From Monocercomonoides exilis (lineage: Eukaryota; Preaxostyla; Oxymonadida; Polymastigidae), in the NCBI GenBank assembly GCA_001643675.2, contig LSRY02000011.1, positions 1,116,001-1,180,000 of the forward strand: DNA of 64,000 nucleotides, read 5' to 3'. How positions within the stretch are numbered: position 1 is the stretch's first letter; each line of letters opens with the position of its first letter. A program made the position numbers and the translations under genes. Positions 43,896 to 55,095 of this stretch are shown here, piece after piece. The notes beneath the pieces were generated by a model. That model saw only the letters and a program-made list of their open reading frames with translations, did no database searches and was not told the origin of the DNA.

Positions 43896-46719
43896 TCAAC
43901 CATAATCCCCACGAAATAATGAAGAAGACAAATTCCGCTGCTCAGTTACGTTCAAATTCGCTGAGTCATTTTCCGTGGCGGTTTTCATCCCCGCAGCAAT
44001 CATTGCATCATGAAGCTCTCTTTCTAACATGCTCCTCATCTTTTTCTCTTCCTTGGCTCTGTGATGCAGAAGTTTGTGTGTGTTTTCTTCTTTCTTCTCC
44101 TCTTCTTTGGCTTCCTTTCGGATTCTCCGTATTTTCAGCACTTCTTTTTCTTTCTCCGCGCACTCATCTGCCGGAAGCAGCTCCTTTTCCAGCTCTGCCA
44201 AAAGCATCTTTTCTCTGTCTTCTCCAAAACAGCCAGCTTCATTTCCTTCGCACTCTTCATTTGCCGCCCCTTTCATTTCCTCTTTCTGCTTCTTCTCTTC
44301 TTTTTTCAGCTGCTTTCTCATCTGCTCGTGCTGCTGGATGAGCCTCGCCTCTTCCGGATGTGCGTCCCTCCACGCCTTCCGCCTCTCTGCCTCTTCCGCC
44401 TTCATCCTCGCTGTCTCTTCTTCTTTCTCTCTCAAATTCTGCAGCAGCCGCTGCGCCTCTTTCACCCGCCCCATCGCAATCACCCGGGCTTCTTCGATTT
44501 TCTCCGCTTCTTCTTTCTCTTTGGCTGCTCTTTCTTCGTCCAATCTGCGCTTCTGTTCTTCTTTCGCTGCTTTGCTCGTTTCGTCGTTGGCGTCTTGCCT
44601 CGCTTTCTCTTCTTGCTGCTTTCTTTTCTCTCGTTCTTGTTCTGTTTGCTTAAGAATCTCTACAATTTGCGCTTTTCTTTCCTTCTCTTCTCTTCTCTTC
44701 TTCTCTTTTTGGCTCAAATTTTCATTGAATTTTTCAGCTTCTTTTGCTTTTTTGCCTTCTTGTTTTGCTTCTTTTTCTCTCACTTCTTTCGGATCTGACT
44801 TAGCAATGCTGTCATTCTCCTTATTCTTTTCTTCTTTTCTCTCATTTTTGCTAGTCTTTGCCTTTGATGCACTGCTGTTTTCAGGACTGCCTGGAACTAA
44901 TTGCTTTCCTGTTTTCGGAGAAACATCTGACGCGTTTTGAAGTTTTGTTCTGTTTTCTTCTTTGCTTTTTGTTTTTATCGTTGGATCTTTTTCTTCAGCC
45001 CCTCCTTTACTCGAATCGTTCATCTCTTTGGCTTTGAGTTGATTGGCTTTTTCTTCCTCTAAAACTTGCTTCTGCTTCTTCCTTTCATTTTTCTCTTTCT
45101 CTTTCTCTTTCTCTTTCTCTTTCTCCTTCTTTTCTCTCTCTTCTCTTTCCGCCCTTTCCTTCCTTTCTTGCTCCATCTTCCTTATCCTCTCTTTCTCTCT
45201 TCTTTCTGCTTCCTCTTTCTCTCTTTTCATTCTCTGCCTCAGCTCCTCCTCTTCCTGCTCCATCAGCCTCCTCTCTTTCTCTCTCCTCTCTTCTTTCTCT
45301 CTCTCTTCTTTCAGTTTCGCCTCTCTCTGCCTCTCTTCATCCTGCCATTTTTTGAACTCTGCTTTCTTCTTCATCCGCTCTGCCTTCGTCTGCATTTGCG
45401 TCTGCATCTTCCGGTCAAATCCGTATTCATCATCGTCCTCTTCTTCCTCATCCTCATCCTCTTCTTCTCTATCTGAATATTTCCCCTCGCTTTCATTTCC
45501 TTCATCTTCATTCGCTCCTTCTCTGCTGCCTCTTTCTCTGTTGCTCCTCCGAATGCTGCTTTCAAGTGCTTCCCTTTCAGCCATCTTCTTTTTCCTCTCT
45601 TCCATCTCTTTCTTCTTTCTCGCTTCTTCTTTCTTTCGCCTTGCCTCTTCTTCCTTTCGAAGTGTCTCCATCATTTTCTCTTTCTCTTTTCTTTCTCTTT
45701 CTTCTCTTTCCATTTTCTCTTCTCTTTCTCTAATTCTTTTTAATCTTGCTTCTTCATATTGCCTTTCTTTCTCCTCTTTCTCTTTCTCTCTCTTCCTCTT
45801 CTCCTTTTCCTGAAGCAGCCTTTCTTCTTCCTCTTTCTTTTCCTTCGCCTTTCGAAACGCTTCTGCTTTCTCCTTCAACTCGATGATGTACAGTTCTCTT
45901 TCTTCTTTCTTCCTTTCTTCCTCTTCTTGTCTCCTCTTCTTCTCCTCCGCATCTCTCTTTTCCTGTTCCCGCTTCATTTTTTCTTCTCTTTCTCTTCTTT
46001 CTCTTTTGATTCGATCTCTTCTTTCTTTCCTTCTCCTTTCTTCCTCCTCTTTCTTTCTTCTCTCTTCCTCTTCTCTCCGCTTCCTCTCTTCTTTTTTCCT
46101 CCTCTCCTCTTCTTTCCTCTTCCTCTCCATTTCTGCCTCTTCTCTTTCGCGCTTCGTAATAATCTTCCGCTGCCCAAATCTGCTCCGCGTCGGAGAAACT
46201 CCAAACTGCATCGGAGAAATTATCTGTGCATCCACATGCGCTCCTTCTCTTTCTGCTGTGCGACCTTCTTTTGGTTCGTGTTTTTCTTTAATGGCAGCCA
46301 GAGTAGTTTCTTGTTCACTCATCATCGACTCGTCTTTCTTCAGTCGCTGGATCATCCGGTCCAATGCACGATCCCACACGTCTTCGCGAACAGAGGATGC
46401 CCAATCTGAGAAAGTAACATTGATTAAAGAATTTACATTCAGAAATGTCATTTCCATTTAATAAGTGTTTATGAAAAAGAAAATGGAATAAAAAAGAATA
46501 AAAATCAAAAATGAAATAATCAAACAATAAATACAGAGAATAATTGAAGATGGCAACAAACTTGTTTGCGCTGGACGCTGCGCTGCTCTCAGGCGATTTC
46601 TCGACTGCTGATTCAAAGTGCTTTGACGAGTGTTTCTCCGGCCAGTCGCATTCATTGATCGATCTGGTGAACTTGACGATGAATAAACAGAAGTAACAGA
46701 AGCAACTGAAGAAGAAGAG

Positions 46720-46751
<32 letters not shown>

Positions 46752-48383
46752 AGAAGAAGAAGAAGAAGATGATGATGATGATGATGATGATGAAGTCGAT
46801 GAAGATTGGTTCGATGTTTGAATCTTTCCTCTCGGCGAAGGCTGATAAAACGCTCTGAACGGAGAAAAAGCAGGCGCATTCTGCGAAGAAGAGTCATTTC
46901 TCCCCGAATTCTGAATGGACGACGAAGTATTCGTTGAACGAGGATATGTGCTTGTATTTGACTTAGCTGCTCCTGTTGTTGTTGTTGCTGCTGCTGATGA
47001 TGATGAGGGAGCCACTGATGAAGCAGACGCGGCTGTTCCAGCAGATTTCCGTGTTGTCGTCGAAGTGGTTTTGACATCACGAACAGAAGCAGCTCGTCTG
47101 GCTGCCCCACTTCTCAAGGGAGAATACACAGAAAGCGACGTCTGCGCACGCCTTGCCTCGATCTTCCTTCGGTTTCTCTGTTCTTTCGGAGAAACAGCCA
47201 CCTTTTCGCCCAAACCGCCCTTGTTTGTGTTTGCTGGAAGTGAGCTTAATGACGTGTCTGCAGACAGCGGGTGCCTCTGATCGTCGTAAAATGCGTTTTT
47301 CTTCTTCTTCTGAGACCGACCCTGAGGCAGCGTCGACTGCGCGCGCCACGGCCTCCCAGAAGAGAAAAGCCCTTCTCTTCGTTCGCTCGGCCTCTTTTCT
47401 TTGCGACTTTCTGCATCGAGTGGTTGATCAGAAGGCAACTCCTTCTTTTCAGTTCTGTCTTTGATGGACTTTTGAGGCTGCATTCCGTCACGCCGTCTGT
47501 TCTGAGGCCTCGCAGCTGTTCTCTGCTGTACAGGTTTTGAAGGAGATGATCGCAGATCTGGAGCAGACGCAAGCGGCGGAAGGAACGTGGCTGAAGAGAG
47601 GTAATTCGTGTCTACTGAGTCAGGCGGTGTCTGCAGTGCACTCCGTGACGGTGGGGGAGATTGTGCGCCTATTCTTCTTCGAGGCATCCGCGGCGGAGGC
47701 GACTTGTGCCTTATTTGCACACGGCGCGGACGAAGCGAGGCAGACGGAGAGGCAGCTGTTGAACACGGCTGTGTTTGCAGTGCTTTGCGATCTTCTGAAA
47801 TGGAAGGCGTTTGACTTGGTGAAACTTGCTCAGAAGATGCTTCCATATCTGTTTCAATCACACCACCAAATGATGGATCGGATATTGAATTGTTTGGAGG
47901 TTGTGTATGTTCTGATTTTTCTGTTGTTTTATGTTTTGCTTCTTCTCTTTTGCGCAGTTCACGTGCAGACTCACACCAGTCATCTGCAAATGATTCATTC
48001 AATTCTTGTTCGATCCCATCTGCAGATCCGGTATCATTGATTTTTTCTTCATTTTTAACGGTGGAATTCTCAACTCGCATTTCTTTGTGCGATGAAGGTG
48101 ATGAATTCAAAACTGCGTTTCTGCCATGAGAAGGTGATCCTTTTTTTACAAATCTTCCTTCAGACACATGAATTGGTTGTGAATGAGATAGATATGGAGA
48201 TAGGTCAGGCTCCTTTGCCTTTTTGATAGAACGAATACGTGTCTGAGCAGGAGATGTGATAGCAGGAGGAGAAGGTGGCGTTGGAATTCTCTCAGAATTG
48301 ATGGTCAAATTCTTCTCGCTATCAACACTTCTCATATCAAATGGAGGTGTTTGCAAAGCACTTCTATCATTTTTTGATATCAA
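43896..48383 (-). CDS. Long disordered, Ser-rich plus charged coiled-coil protein
   Basis: Two exons, 46562-48383 and 43896-46405, are joined in phase by a 156-nt intron (donor GTTTGT, acceptor CAG), about 1443 residues. The frame is open a little beyond 48383 with no ATG, so a short first exon may lie upstream. The N-terminal 600 residues are disordered with poly-Ser (about 46710-46800) and three repeats of the motif ALQTPP/ALQTQP. A short conserved-looking helix (WASSVREDVWDRALDRMIQRLK) opens exon 2. The remaining 800 residues are almost continuous Lys/Arg/Glu single-alpha-helix or coiled coil of the MAP7/trichohyalin type. A cytoskeleton-binding role is plausible but not shown by any specific domain. 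Confidence 0.7.
46718..46797. repeat. (GAA/GAT)n array coding for poly-serine on the minus strand
   Basis: A run of trinucleotides, read as TCT/TCA serine codons on the minus strand, within exon 1 of the coiled-coil gene. Confidence 0.85.
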
Positions 48384-48815
48384 AGAACTTTCAATTTCCT
48401 TTATGAAAAAAGAACAAACATAAATGCTTTTTTTAATTTGTTAATGAAAAAATCAAGTAATACCATATAAGGCAATAAATAACAAATTTAATCAAAAATA
48501 AAAATGTAGGAATGTCTTCTATCACGCGTATGTTATATAATAATCCCTTTCTGCCAGTGAAATAGGTCAAAATTTTAACGATGGATTCTTTGGAGCTATG
48601 AATTTCGAAATCAAGAATGAAATTTTCTTTCTAAAATAATAATTGCAATGATGAACGAAATATATAAAATTCAATTTTCAACAACAACAGCATAAAAATA
48701 ATTAATTAATTTAAAAAATTCTAAACTTTTCAAAAGATTCCATAATGGAAACAAAACGATCTAAAAATTAAAAATAAGCTAATAAAAGATTAAAAATACA
48801 AAAATTTTTGATCTA
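48384..48815. other. Divergent intergenic region
   Basis: AT-rich spacer between the coiled-coil gene (-) and the armadillo gene (+). It should hold both promoters and possibly the missing first exon of the coiled-coil gene. Confidence 0.4.
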
Positions 48816-50672
48816 ATGATATTAGATCGAAAAGCAGGCTCATTAGATAGTTTAAATCTATTACTTGAAGCAACAGATCCATTTATTGCACCGGAAAGAG
48901 TCATTTTGTCTTTAAAACAGTTTATTGCACAAAATGAAAATCCAGCTTCGAGTCCAAATTATGAAAATGTTGAAAGAGATAATATGTCAAATATTTTGAA
49001 GTTGTTGTCACATGAAAAGTTTTGCAAAACCCAAGAGATTGCAATTCCTTCTCTTCATGTTTTGCTGATTTTGACTCGAAAGGCATGACCTAACAATTAG
49101 CATACCATATTTATCATGACTAATTCTATATTTATTATTCAGGAATCGAATCGCCTTTCTCTTGGAAAATCCGGAATGGAAATCATAACAAATCTTTTAC
49201 AACCGTCAGTCTACTCTACTTCCATTGTTTCTGAAGTTGCAAATGTTCTTCTAAACTCATGTTATGAAGAGCAAAATGTTAATTACTTTGTTCAACTTGG
49301 GGCTTCACAACGCTTGGTTGATTGTTTGTCTTCAGAGAACGAAACACTTCGAACAAATGCTGCAGGAACCGTACAAAGCGTATGCTTTCAGGACAATGGC
49401 AAAGAAGCTGTGCGTCTGTGTAAAGGGATACCTGCTTTGTGCCATCTCCTTTTAAACGTTATGGGGAATGAACCGCAATCTTCGTCTTCTCCAAGTTTTC
49501 CATCTCTTCCAACGACAAATCCTTCATCTTCAACTTTATCCCAAAAGGAAAAACTCTTAATCCGAGTCACTGGAGCATTTCACAACATCTCATCAGATCC
49601 TCTTTCGATCGATGAAATTGTTGATGGAGGTGTTGTACCCGCACTTGTGCAGCTCCTCTCTTCCAAGCTGCCTGGAGTGGCACATGCTTCAGCAGGGGCC
49701 ATTCAGAACATCAGCTGCGATGTCAGAGGCAAAAAAGCGGTTGAAGAGAGCGGAGGTTTGCAGCCTTTATTGGTTCTGCTGACGGGAGCGGATTCGCAAA
49801 CGTCTGCGTGTGCGCTTGGGGCATTGCTGAATCTGATGAGAGACAAGTTTCCTGAAAAGGGAATGGAAGAAAGAAAGAGGAGAAGAGAGGAAAAGAGAAA
49901 GAGAAGAGAAGAGAAGAAACTTAGAAAAGCCGAGGAGCATTCATCACGAATGGGGAAAGAAGTGTCAGATGTTAAAGAAGAGGAAGCGAAACAAAGCGAA
50001 GAGAAAAAAAGTGATAGAGAAATGAGTTTGAATGAAGAAAGAGATAAATTGAAGGAAGAGAAAGCAAAAAGAGCAAAAGAACGAGCAGAAGTGAGAGAGA
50101 GGCTTCGAAAGGCGAAGCAGGAACGAGACAGGCTCAAAGAGGAAGCGAAAAAACGGGGTGAGTTTTATCAGACGAAAGAGGAAGAGGAAGAAGAAAAGAG
50201 GAAAGATGCAGAAGATGAAGAAGCTTGCAGATCGGAAACAGACAGTGAAGAAGAAGAAGAAGAGAAAGAACAAATAGAAGGAAAAGAGGAAAAAGAGAAA
50301 AAAGACATTGAATCACCAATAACTTCCTCTTCTTCCAAAAGCAAACAAGATGAAAACTGTTCAGAGGAAGATGTTAAAGAGAAAAGAGAAGATGAAGAAG
50401 AAAAAGAAGAAGAAAGCGATGAATCATCAGAAGAATCAGAGCCGATGGAAGGATCAAGCCAGTTGGTCCATCCAGCTATGAAAAAACTGTTATCACTTTG
50501 TGTTACACTTTCAACAACTTATCATATTCTTTTCCCTTCTCAGCCATTGGATTTTGACTTTGATATTTCTTCTTCTTCTTCTTCTTCTTCTTCTTCTTCA
50601 AGTAATTCGCAAAATGACGAAGATAACAAAGAAAATTCCAATGAAGCTAAGGAAATAAATGATGGAGGCTGA
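48816..50672 (+). CDS. Armadillo-repeat protein with charged C-terminal tail, two exons
   Basis: Exons 48816-49082 and 49143-50672 give 598 residues. The 60-nt intron starts GCATGA and ends CAG, and joins LLILTRK to ESNRLSLGKSG without a frame change; there is no GT near the junction that keeps the repeat intact. Armadillo units are clear: SEVANVLLNSCYEEQNVNYFV, ETLRTNAAGTVQSVCF, VPALVQLLSSKLPGVAHASA and QPLLVLLTGADSQTSACALG. From about residue 340 a Lys/Glu/Arg-rich helix with acidic stretches follows, then a Ser run near the end. Protein-protein scaffold role inferred from the fold. The partner is unknown. Confidence 0.8.
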
Positions 50673-51049
50673 ATGTTGAGAAAGAATAGTTTAGGAGGTT
50701 AATTTGCAACGCAAAGATTCATCTTGATTAAAGGCAAACACCAAAAAGAGATAAATTTCGGATTATTTAAGGCACTCAATCAGTGTTGTTGTTCTAACTT
50801 TCTAATTACTGCTTCTTTGGATTACAAATGTGTATTTCTATGGTGAATCATGAAATGCATTGATGATAATGAAAATTTGATTAAAATTGAATTTGTTATG
50901 GTATTCAAAAAGATGTTGGTTTGATTTTTTTGTTTTATAATATTTAAAAGAAAGTTTATTTTTATAAAAAAATAATTGTTGCATGCTCGCTAATATTTCA
51001 AATCTTTTGGTTTTATCCGTTTTAATGAATTGACTTTTTAAAAGGAGTT
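50673..51049. other. Intergenic, AT-rich
   Basis: Spacer between the tandem armadillo and kelch genes. No supported gene. Confidence 0.5.
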
Positions 51050-52648
51050 ATGAGCAAAAAAGAAAAAACTGTCACAAAAACAAAACAACCGTTATCCATT
51101 CCTCCATATCAAACAAACATTGAAATAGAGCCATTTGCGGTATATGGAATATACAGTCCAAGATATGCTCAGGCAGGCGCTTTTATTTCGGGAAGTTTAT
51201 CTTCATTTTCAAAAGACGGAATGCTTTATCCAGACATATTTGTATGCGGTGGATGCGGATCGGATGGGCAAGCTGTGGCTTGCAACGGCCATTTTCTCGA
51301 TTTAAGAGAACCAAGATGGATTGAAATAACGTCAGAATTACGAAATGAAATTGTTAACATAAATACTCAAACCAATACTGCTGTTCAATCTGCATTACCA
51401 ACGAGACCTAGCTCACGTGAAGATTCAGATGAGTTGAAGATCCCAGAATCGCCACCTGATCATCCGCTTCTTGGACGAGGTCTAATTCCTTGTGATCCTC
51501 CATCTCCTCGTTTTTATCACACAACTGCTGTTTCTGATGGTTATATCTGGGTGATAGGTGGTTGGAATGGAAAGACAGCAACTCCAGATATTTATTGCTT
51601 TGATCCCCAAGCAATGGAATGGTTCAACCTTCCGCAGGCAAACCCAAATCACAAGTCAATTGATACTCCTGATGTCAATCAACTTCTTCTCATGTCAGGT
51701 CTCGGCTCTTCGCCACTTGTTCCTCCTTCCACTCCGATGTCCGCGGCCACTCCATCGTCTTCCGAAGGGCTGACACCGGTTCTCTCTGTTTCGCCTTCTA
51801 TTATTTCACGAAATGGAGCAAAAACACCTCAGTCGCAGATGCGGCCATCTGGATCTGGTTCTGGTTCTTCTTCTGCTGCTGCTCAGTCTCTCACTTTATC
51901 ACCGCTCCAATTCCACAACACCGTTCAGATTGGACAGAACGGGGCGTATTTTGTAATTTATGGATCTTGGGGCGTGAAGGAAGATAAGCAGCTGCTTATT
52001 TTTAATTCATGTGTGCTTCAATCAGAATTTTTATATCATTTCTTTTCATGTTTTTAAATGTTTATTTATTTATTTATTTATTTGTTTGTTTCAAAATTCA
52101 TTTTTATTTCTGTTTATTTTTTCACTGTTTGCTTCTTCACACAGTTACTGGCGAATTTATCAAGCCCAAAGTCAAAGGCAAAATACCGCCATCTTCGTAC
52201 GGCCAGAGTGCGTGTGTGATTGGCAACGACATCTTCTTTTTCGGAGGGCTGAAGTGGAACCCAGAAGATGCGATGCTGGTGGAAGGGAGCATGTATGCAG
52301 AGAAAAACGACGACGATGATAAGGGAAAAGGGAAAAGCAAAGGGAAAGGAACGTCTGCAGACAAAGACAAGAAGAAAGGCAAGGCAGATTCCGATGCAGA
52401 AGCAGCGCCGAACGAAATGCAAGCTGCTTTCAGCAAGTCGGCAAACGAAAAATCGCGGTACCAGCTGTTCACTGCGCTTTCTGCGCTTTCTTCCTCTCCT
52501 CTTTCATTTCAGTCATCTTACCTCCGCTCTTCTTCTGGCATCGGAATGATGTACGCACTCCGCTTTGACCCTGAGGCCTTTGCTTCTGCTTCTTCTTCTC
52601 CTTCGGCTCCTGTCTTCACTTGGCGATCAGTAGATCCTCCTCTTGCTC

Positions 52649-52688
<40 letters not shown>

Positions 52689-53814
52689 AACCACCACATC
52701 CACTTCACCTCCTCAGCCCCTTCTGCCGAGCCCTCCTCCGCGGATGTTCCATTCATGTGTCGCTGTGTCTGGGCTGATGTACATCCTTGGCGGCGTCTGG
52801 AAGGACAATGTGTATCTCGACGACTGCTGGTGCTTCAACACACGCAACGGCCTCTGGCGAGAGCACAAGCTGGTTGGCACAGGATCTAAAAGAGGCAAAG
52901 GAAAAGGAGGAGATCTTGGAGATGTATCTGCGGGGCTTATTGCTTCGAAGCAGATTGCACCAACAACAGTCAGTGGCGGTGGCAGTGGAAGTAATGCTGC
53001 CAGCGGCGCAGCTTCGAGTGCGGCAGGTGGGGCGACTTCATCAGCAGCTGCTGGATTGTCTCGCTCTCCTTCGCCTTCGCTTAGACTGTCCTGCTCAGTG
53101 AGAGATTCTGTCACTTCAACATCGTCTTCATTGGCTGTTTCTGTGCAGTTTCAAGGCACTGCAACGGTGGGGACATCTTCTCCGTTGTTAGGTCAAATCT
53201 CCTCAGCCAACACGTTCTCGGGATATGCAAGCAAAACCAGTGGTTCACCCGCCATTTCGCGCTTGCAGAACCCCTTTGCCCAGCAGCCATCTCCGTTTCC
53301 TCTGTTCACTCCGCGTGCCTCGTTTCTTCTGCTTCCGCTGGTACCAGTCTCCAGCGAGCCCTTTCCGTCGCCTTCAGACACACTGCAAATCCCCTCTCAG
53401 CTTCCCACCGCAGTCGCTTCTGCTGTCTCCAGTGCGATTTCCACAGCCGCGTCGACGCCTCCTCAAACAGCCATTCCACCCTCCACTGCGCTTTCTTCCA
53501 CCTTCGCTTCGTATGCCGATGGGCTCCCGGCTCTTCCTCGCTCGGCTGAAGAGGCGCTCCGCTCGTCCACATCGTTGGGTGGCAAGGCAAGTCTGGCTGT
53601 TGTTGGGCTCGATGCAGATGATCCGTCTTCTGCTGTCCCTGTGCAGGCTCAGTCAGCTGCAGCGTCACAGCAAGTGCCCTCCAGTGTTAAGCGGAAGGCA
53701 GAGCTGATCAGGCTGTTTAGAAAGATTAGCACTGTTCCGTTTCTGATTGTGGGCGGAGAAGGAAGCATTGGAGTTATGAATGACTCGTATATTGTGCATT
53801 TGCCTGTTGAATGA
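51050..53814 (+). CDS. Kelch-repeat protein with long disordered inserts, two exons
   Basis: Exons 51050-52010 and 52145-53814 (intron 134 nt, donor GTGTGC, acceptor CAG, in phase) give 876 residues. Kelch blades are recognised by the Gly-Gly strand plus distant Trp: PDIFVCGGCGSDGQ, RFYHTTAVSDGYIWVIGGWNG with FDPQAMEWFN, GQSACVIGNDIFFFGGLKWN, MFHSCVAVSGLMYILGGVW with FNTRNGLWREH, and a final PFLIVGGEGSIGVMNDSYIVHL. Ser/Ala/Pro-rich and Lys-rich linkers up to about 200 residues separate the blades. No BTB or BACK domain is seen. Likely a beta-propeller interaction module; substrate unknown. Confidence 0.8.
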
Positions 53815-54285
53815 TGATTCGATTTCTCAATTTGAAATAAAGACTAGTAATTGGTGGATTTGTGATTTCATTGTTTGCTTGTTTGTTTATCTCTCTTTTT
53901 TATCAATAATTATTTTATTATTTTTTCTGTTCCACTGATTGAGTAATACAAAATGTTTATTTTAATTATCCAAATCAATATAAAGATGTTCAACAAAACA
54001 GAAACATAAAACCGTTTTCAAAATTATTGAGCATAATTTTAAATAAAAAGAATATGTTGTTACATTGTCATCATTTATAATATGATATTTTCCGTTTTGC
54101 AGTTGATTTCACGAATTGATGAAAAGTGAATCAAATTGATCTCCAATTTTTTCAAAACGAAAGCGCAATCTCTTGCTGATAAAACGCAGTCACTAAAAAG
54201 CGCTCATTCTCCATCACAAATCACATTCGAAGATGTCTTCAAATAGATTTGGTTATTCTTTAATTAACAGTCAAAAGACAATTTC
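53815..54285. other. Convergent intergenic region
   Basis: AT-rich spacer between the 3' ends of the kelch gene (+) and the EF-hand gene (-). Nothing else seen. Confidence 0.5.
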
Positions 54286-54990
54286 TCAAGTTTCATCTTT
54301 CTTTGCAGAAGTTGGAGAAGAAGGGTCTTTGCTTCCGTCAATTAGTGGCATCGACGATATTTGCGGTTCTGTGGCATTGCTGATTCCTGCTGTTAGTTCG
54401 ATTTCAGGACGTTCATTGCTATTAAAATATAAAATATTTGTTGAAAATATTACAAATTTGAATTAAAAAAAACACACAAAAATGAAATCATTTCGGCAAA
54501 ATCTTCAAGTGATATTTTTCCATCTTTATCCTTATCTGTTGACGCAATGATATTTTCCATTTCGAGCTGTGTTACCTCGGAGTGCATAGATTTCTCAAGA
54601 GAAGCTTTTAACAGTTTCATATCCACATATCCCGTGTTAAAAGGATCAAGAAACTAAAAATTTTTGAATGAATGAATTGGATAATTAATGTGTGCAAACT
54701 CTAAATGATTGTTCGATTGGATCATCACTGAGCAATCTATCATTATTCATCAAAAAATCTCTCAATTCCTCAAAAGTTATGCTTCCACTTTCTCCAATTA
54801 ATTCTCGAAAGTTGTGAATGTGAAAATCTTTTGTTTTTTGTGCGAATGTCTCGACTGATAACCTTTCTTCTCCATCAGCCAATAATTCGAATGCAAGTCG
54901 AAGTTCCTCATCTGTAACAGACATTCTGGAATGCTTTGCTAAAGTGCTTCCTAATGACTTTGTTACATTCATTTCTTCACTAGATTTCAT
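54286..54990 (-). CDS. Four-EF-hand calcium-sensor-like protein, three exons
   Basis: Exons 54700-54990 (ATG 54990), 54478-54653 and 54286-54418 keep the frame and give 199 residues. Introns are 46 and 59 nt with donors GTTTGC and GTGTGT. The spacing of helices fits four EF-hands: DEELRLAFELLADGEERLSVE, ELIGESGSITFEELRDFL, FLDPFNTGYVDMKLLKASL and TDKDKDGKISLEDFAEMI. Only the last loop (DKDKDGKISLED) has the full set of Ca2+ ligands, so the protein probably binds one ion. The tail is short and polar. It resembles the calmodulin/centrin/calcineurin-B superfamily; no N-myristoylation Gly is present. Its start lies 105 bp from that of the divergent LRR gene. Confidence 0.75.
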
Positions 54991-55095
54991 TTTTAAATCG
55001 AACTACGCAACGGTTTCAAGCAAAATAAGATCAATTAACTTTTTTGAATAAAACTTCCCATATTATTTTTCAATCTCATTTCTTTCAAAATTTCA

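Noticed and set aside
43946-46461. Long Ser/Phe/Leu-rich plus-strand frames
   Set aside because: They are complements of the Glu/Lys/Arg-rich coiled-coil exon on the minus strand (CTT/TTC/TCT versus AAG/GAA/AGA codons). Similar shadows occur opposite the USP7 and LRR genes.
54233-54466. Plus-strand frame of 77 codons
   Set aside because: It is antisense to exon 3 and the preceding intron of the EF-hand gene, whose minus-strand frame is well supported.
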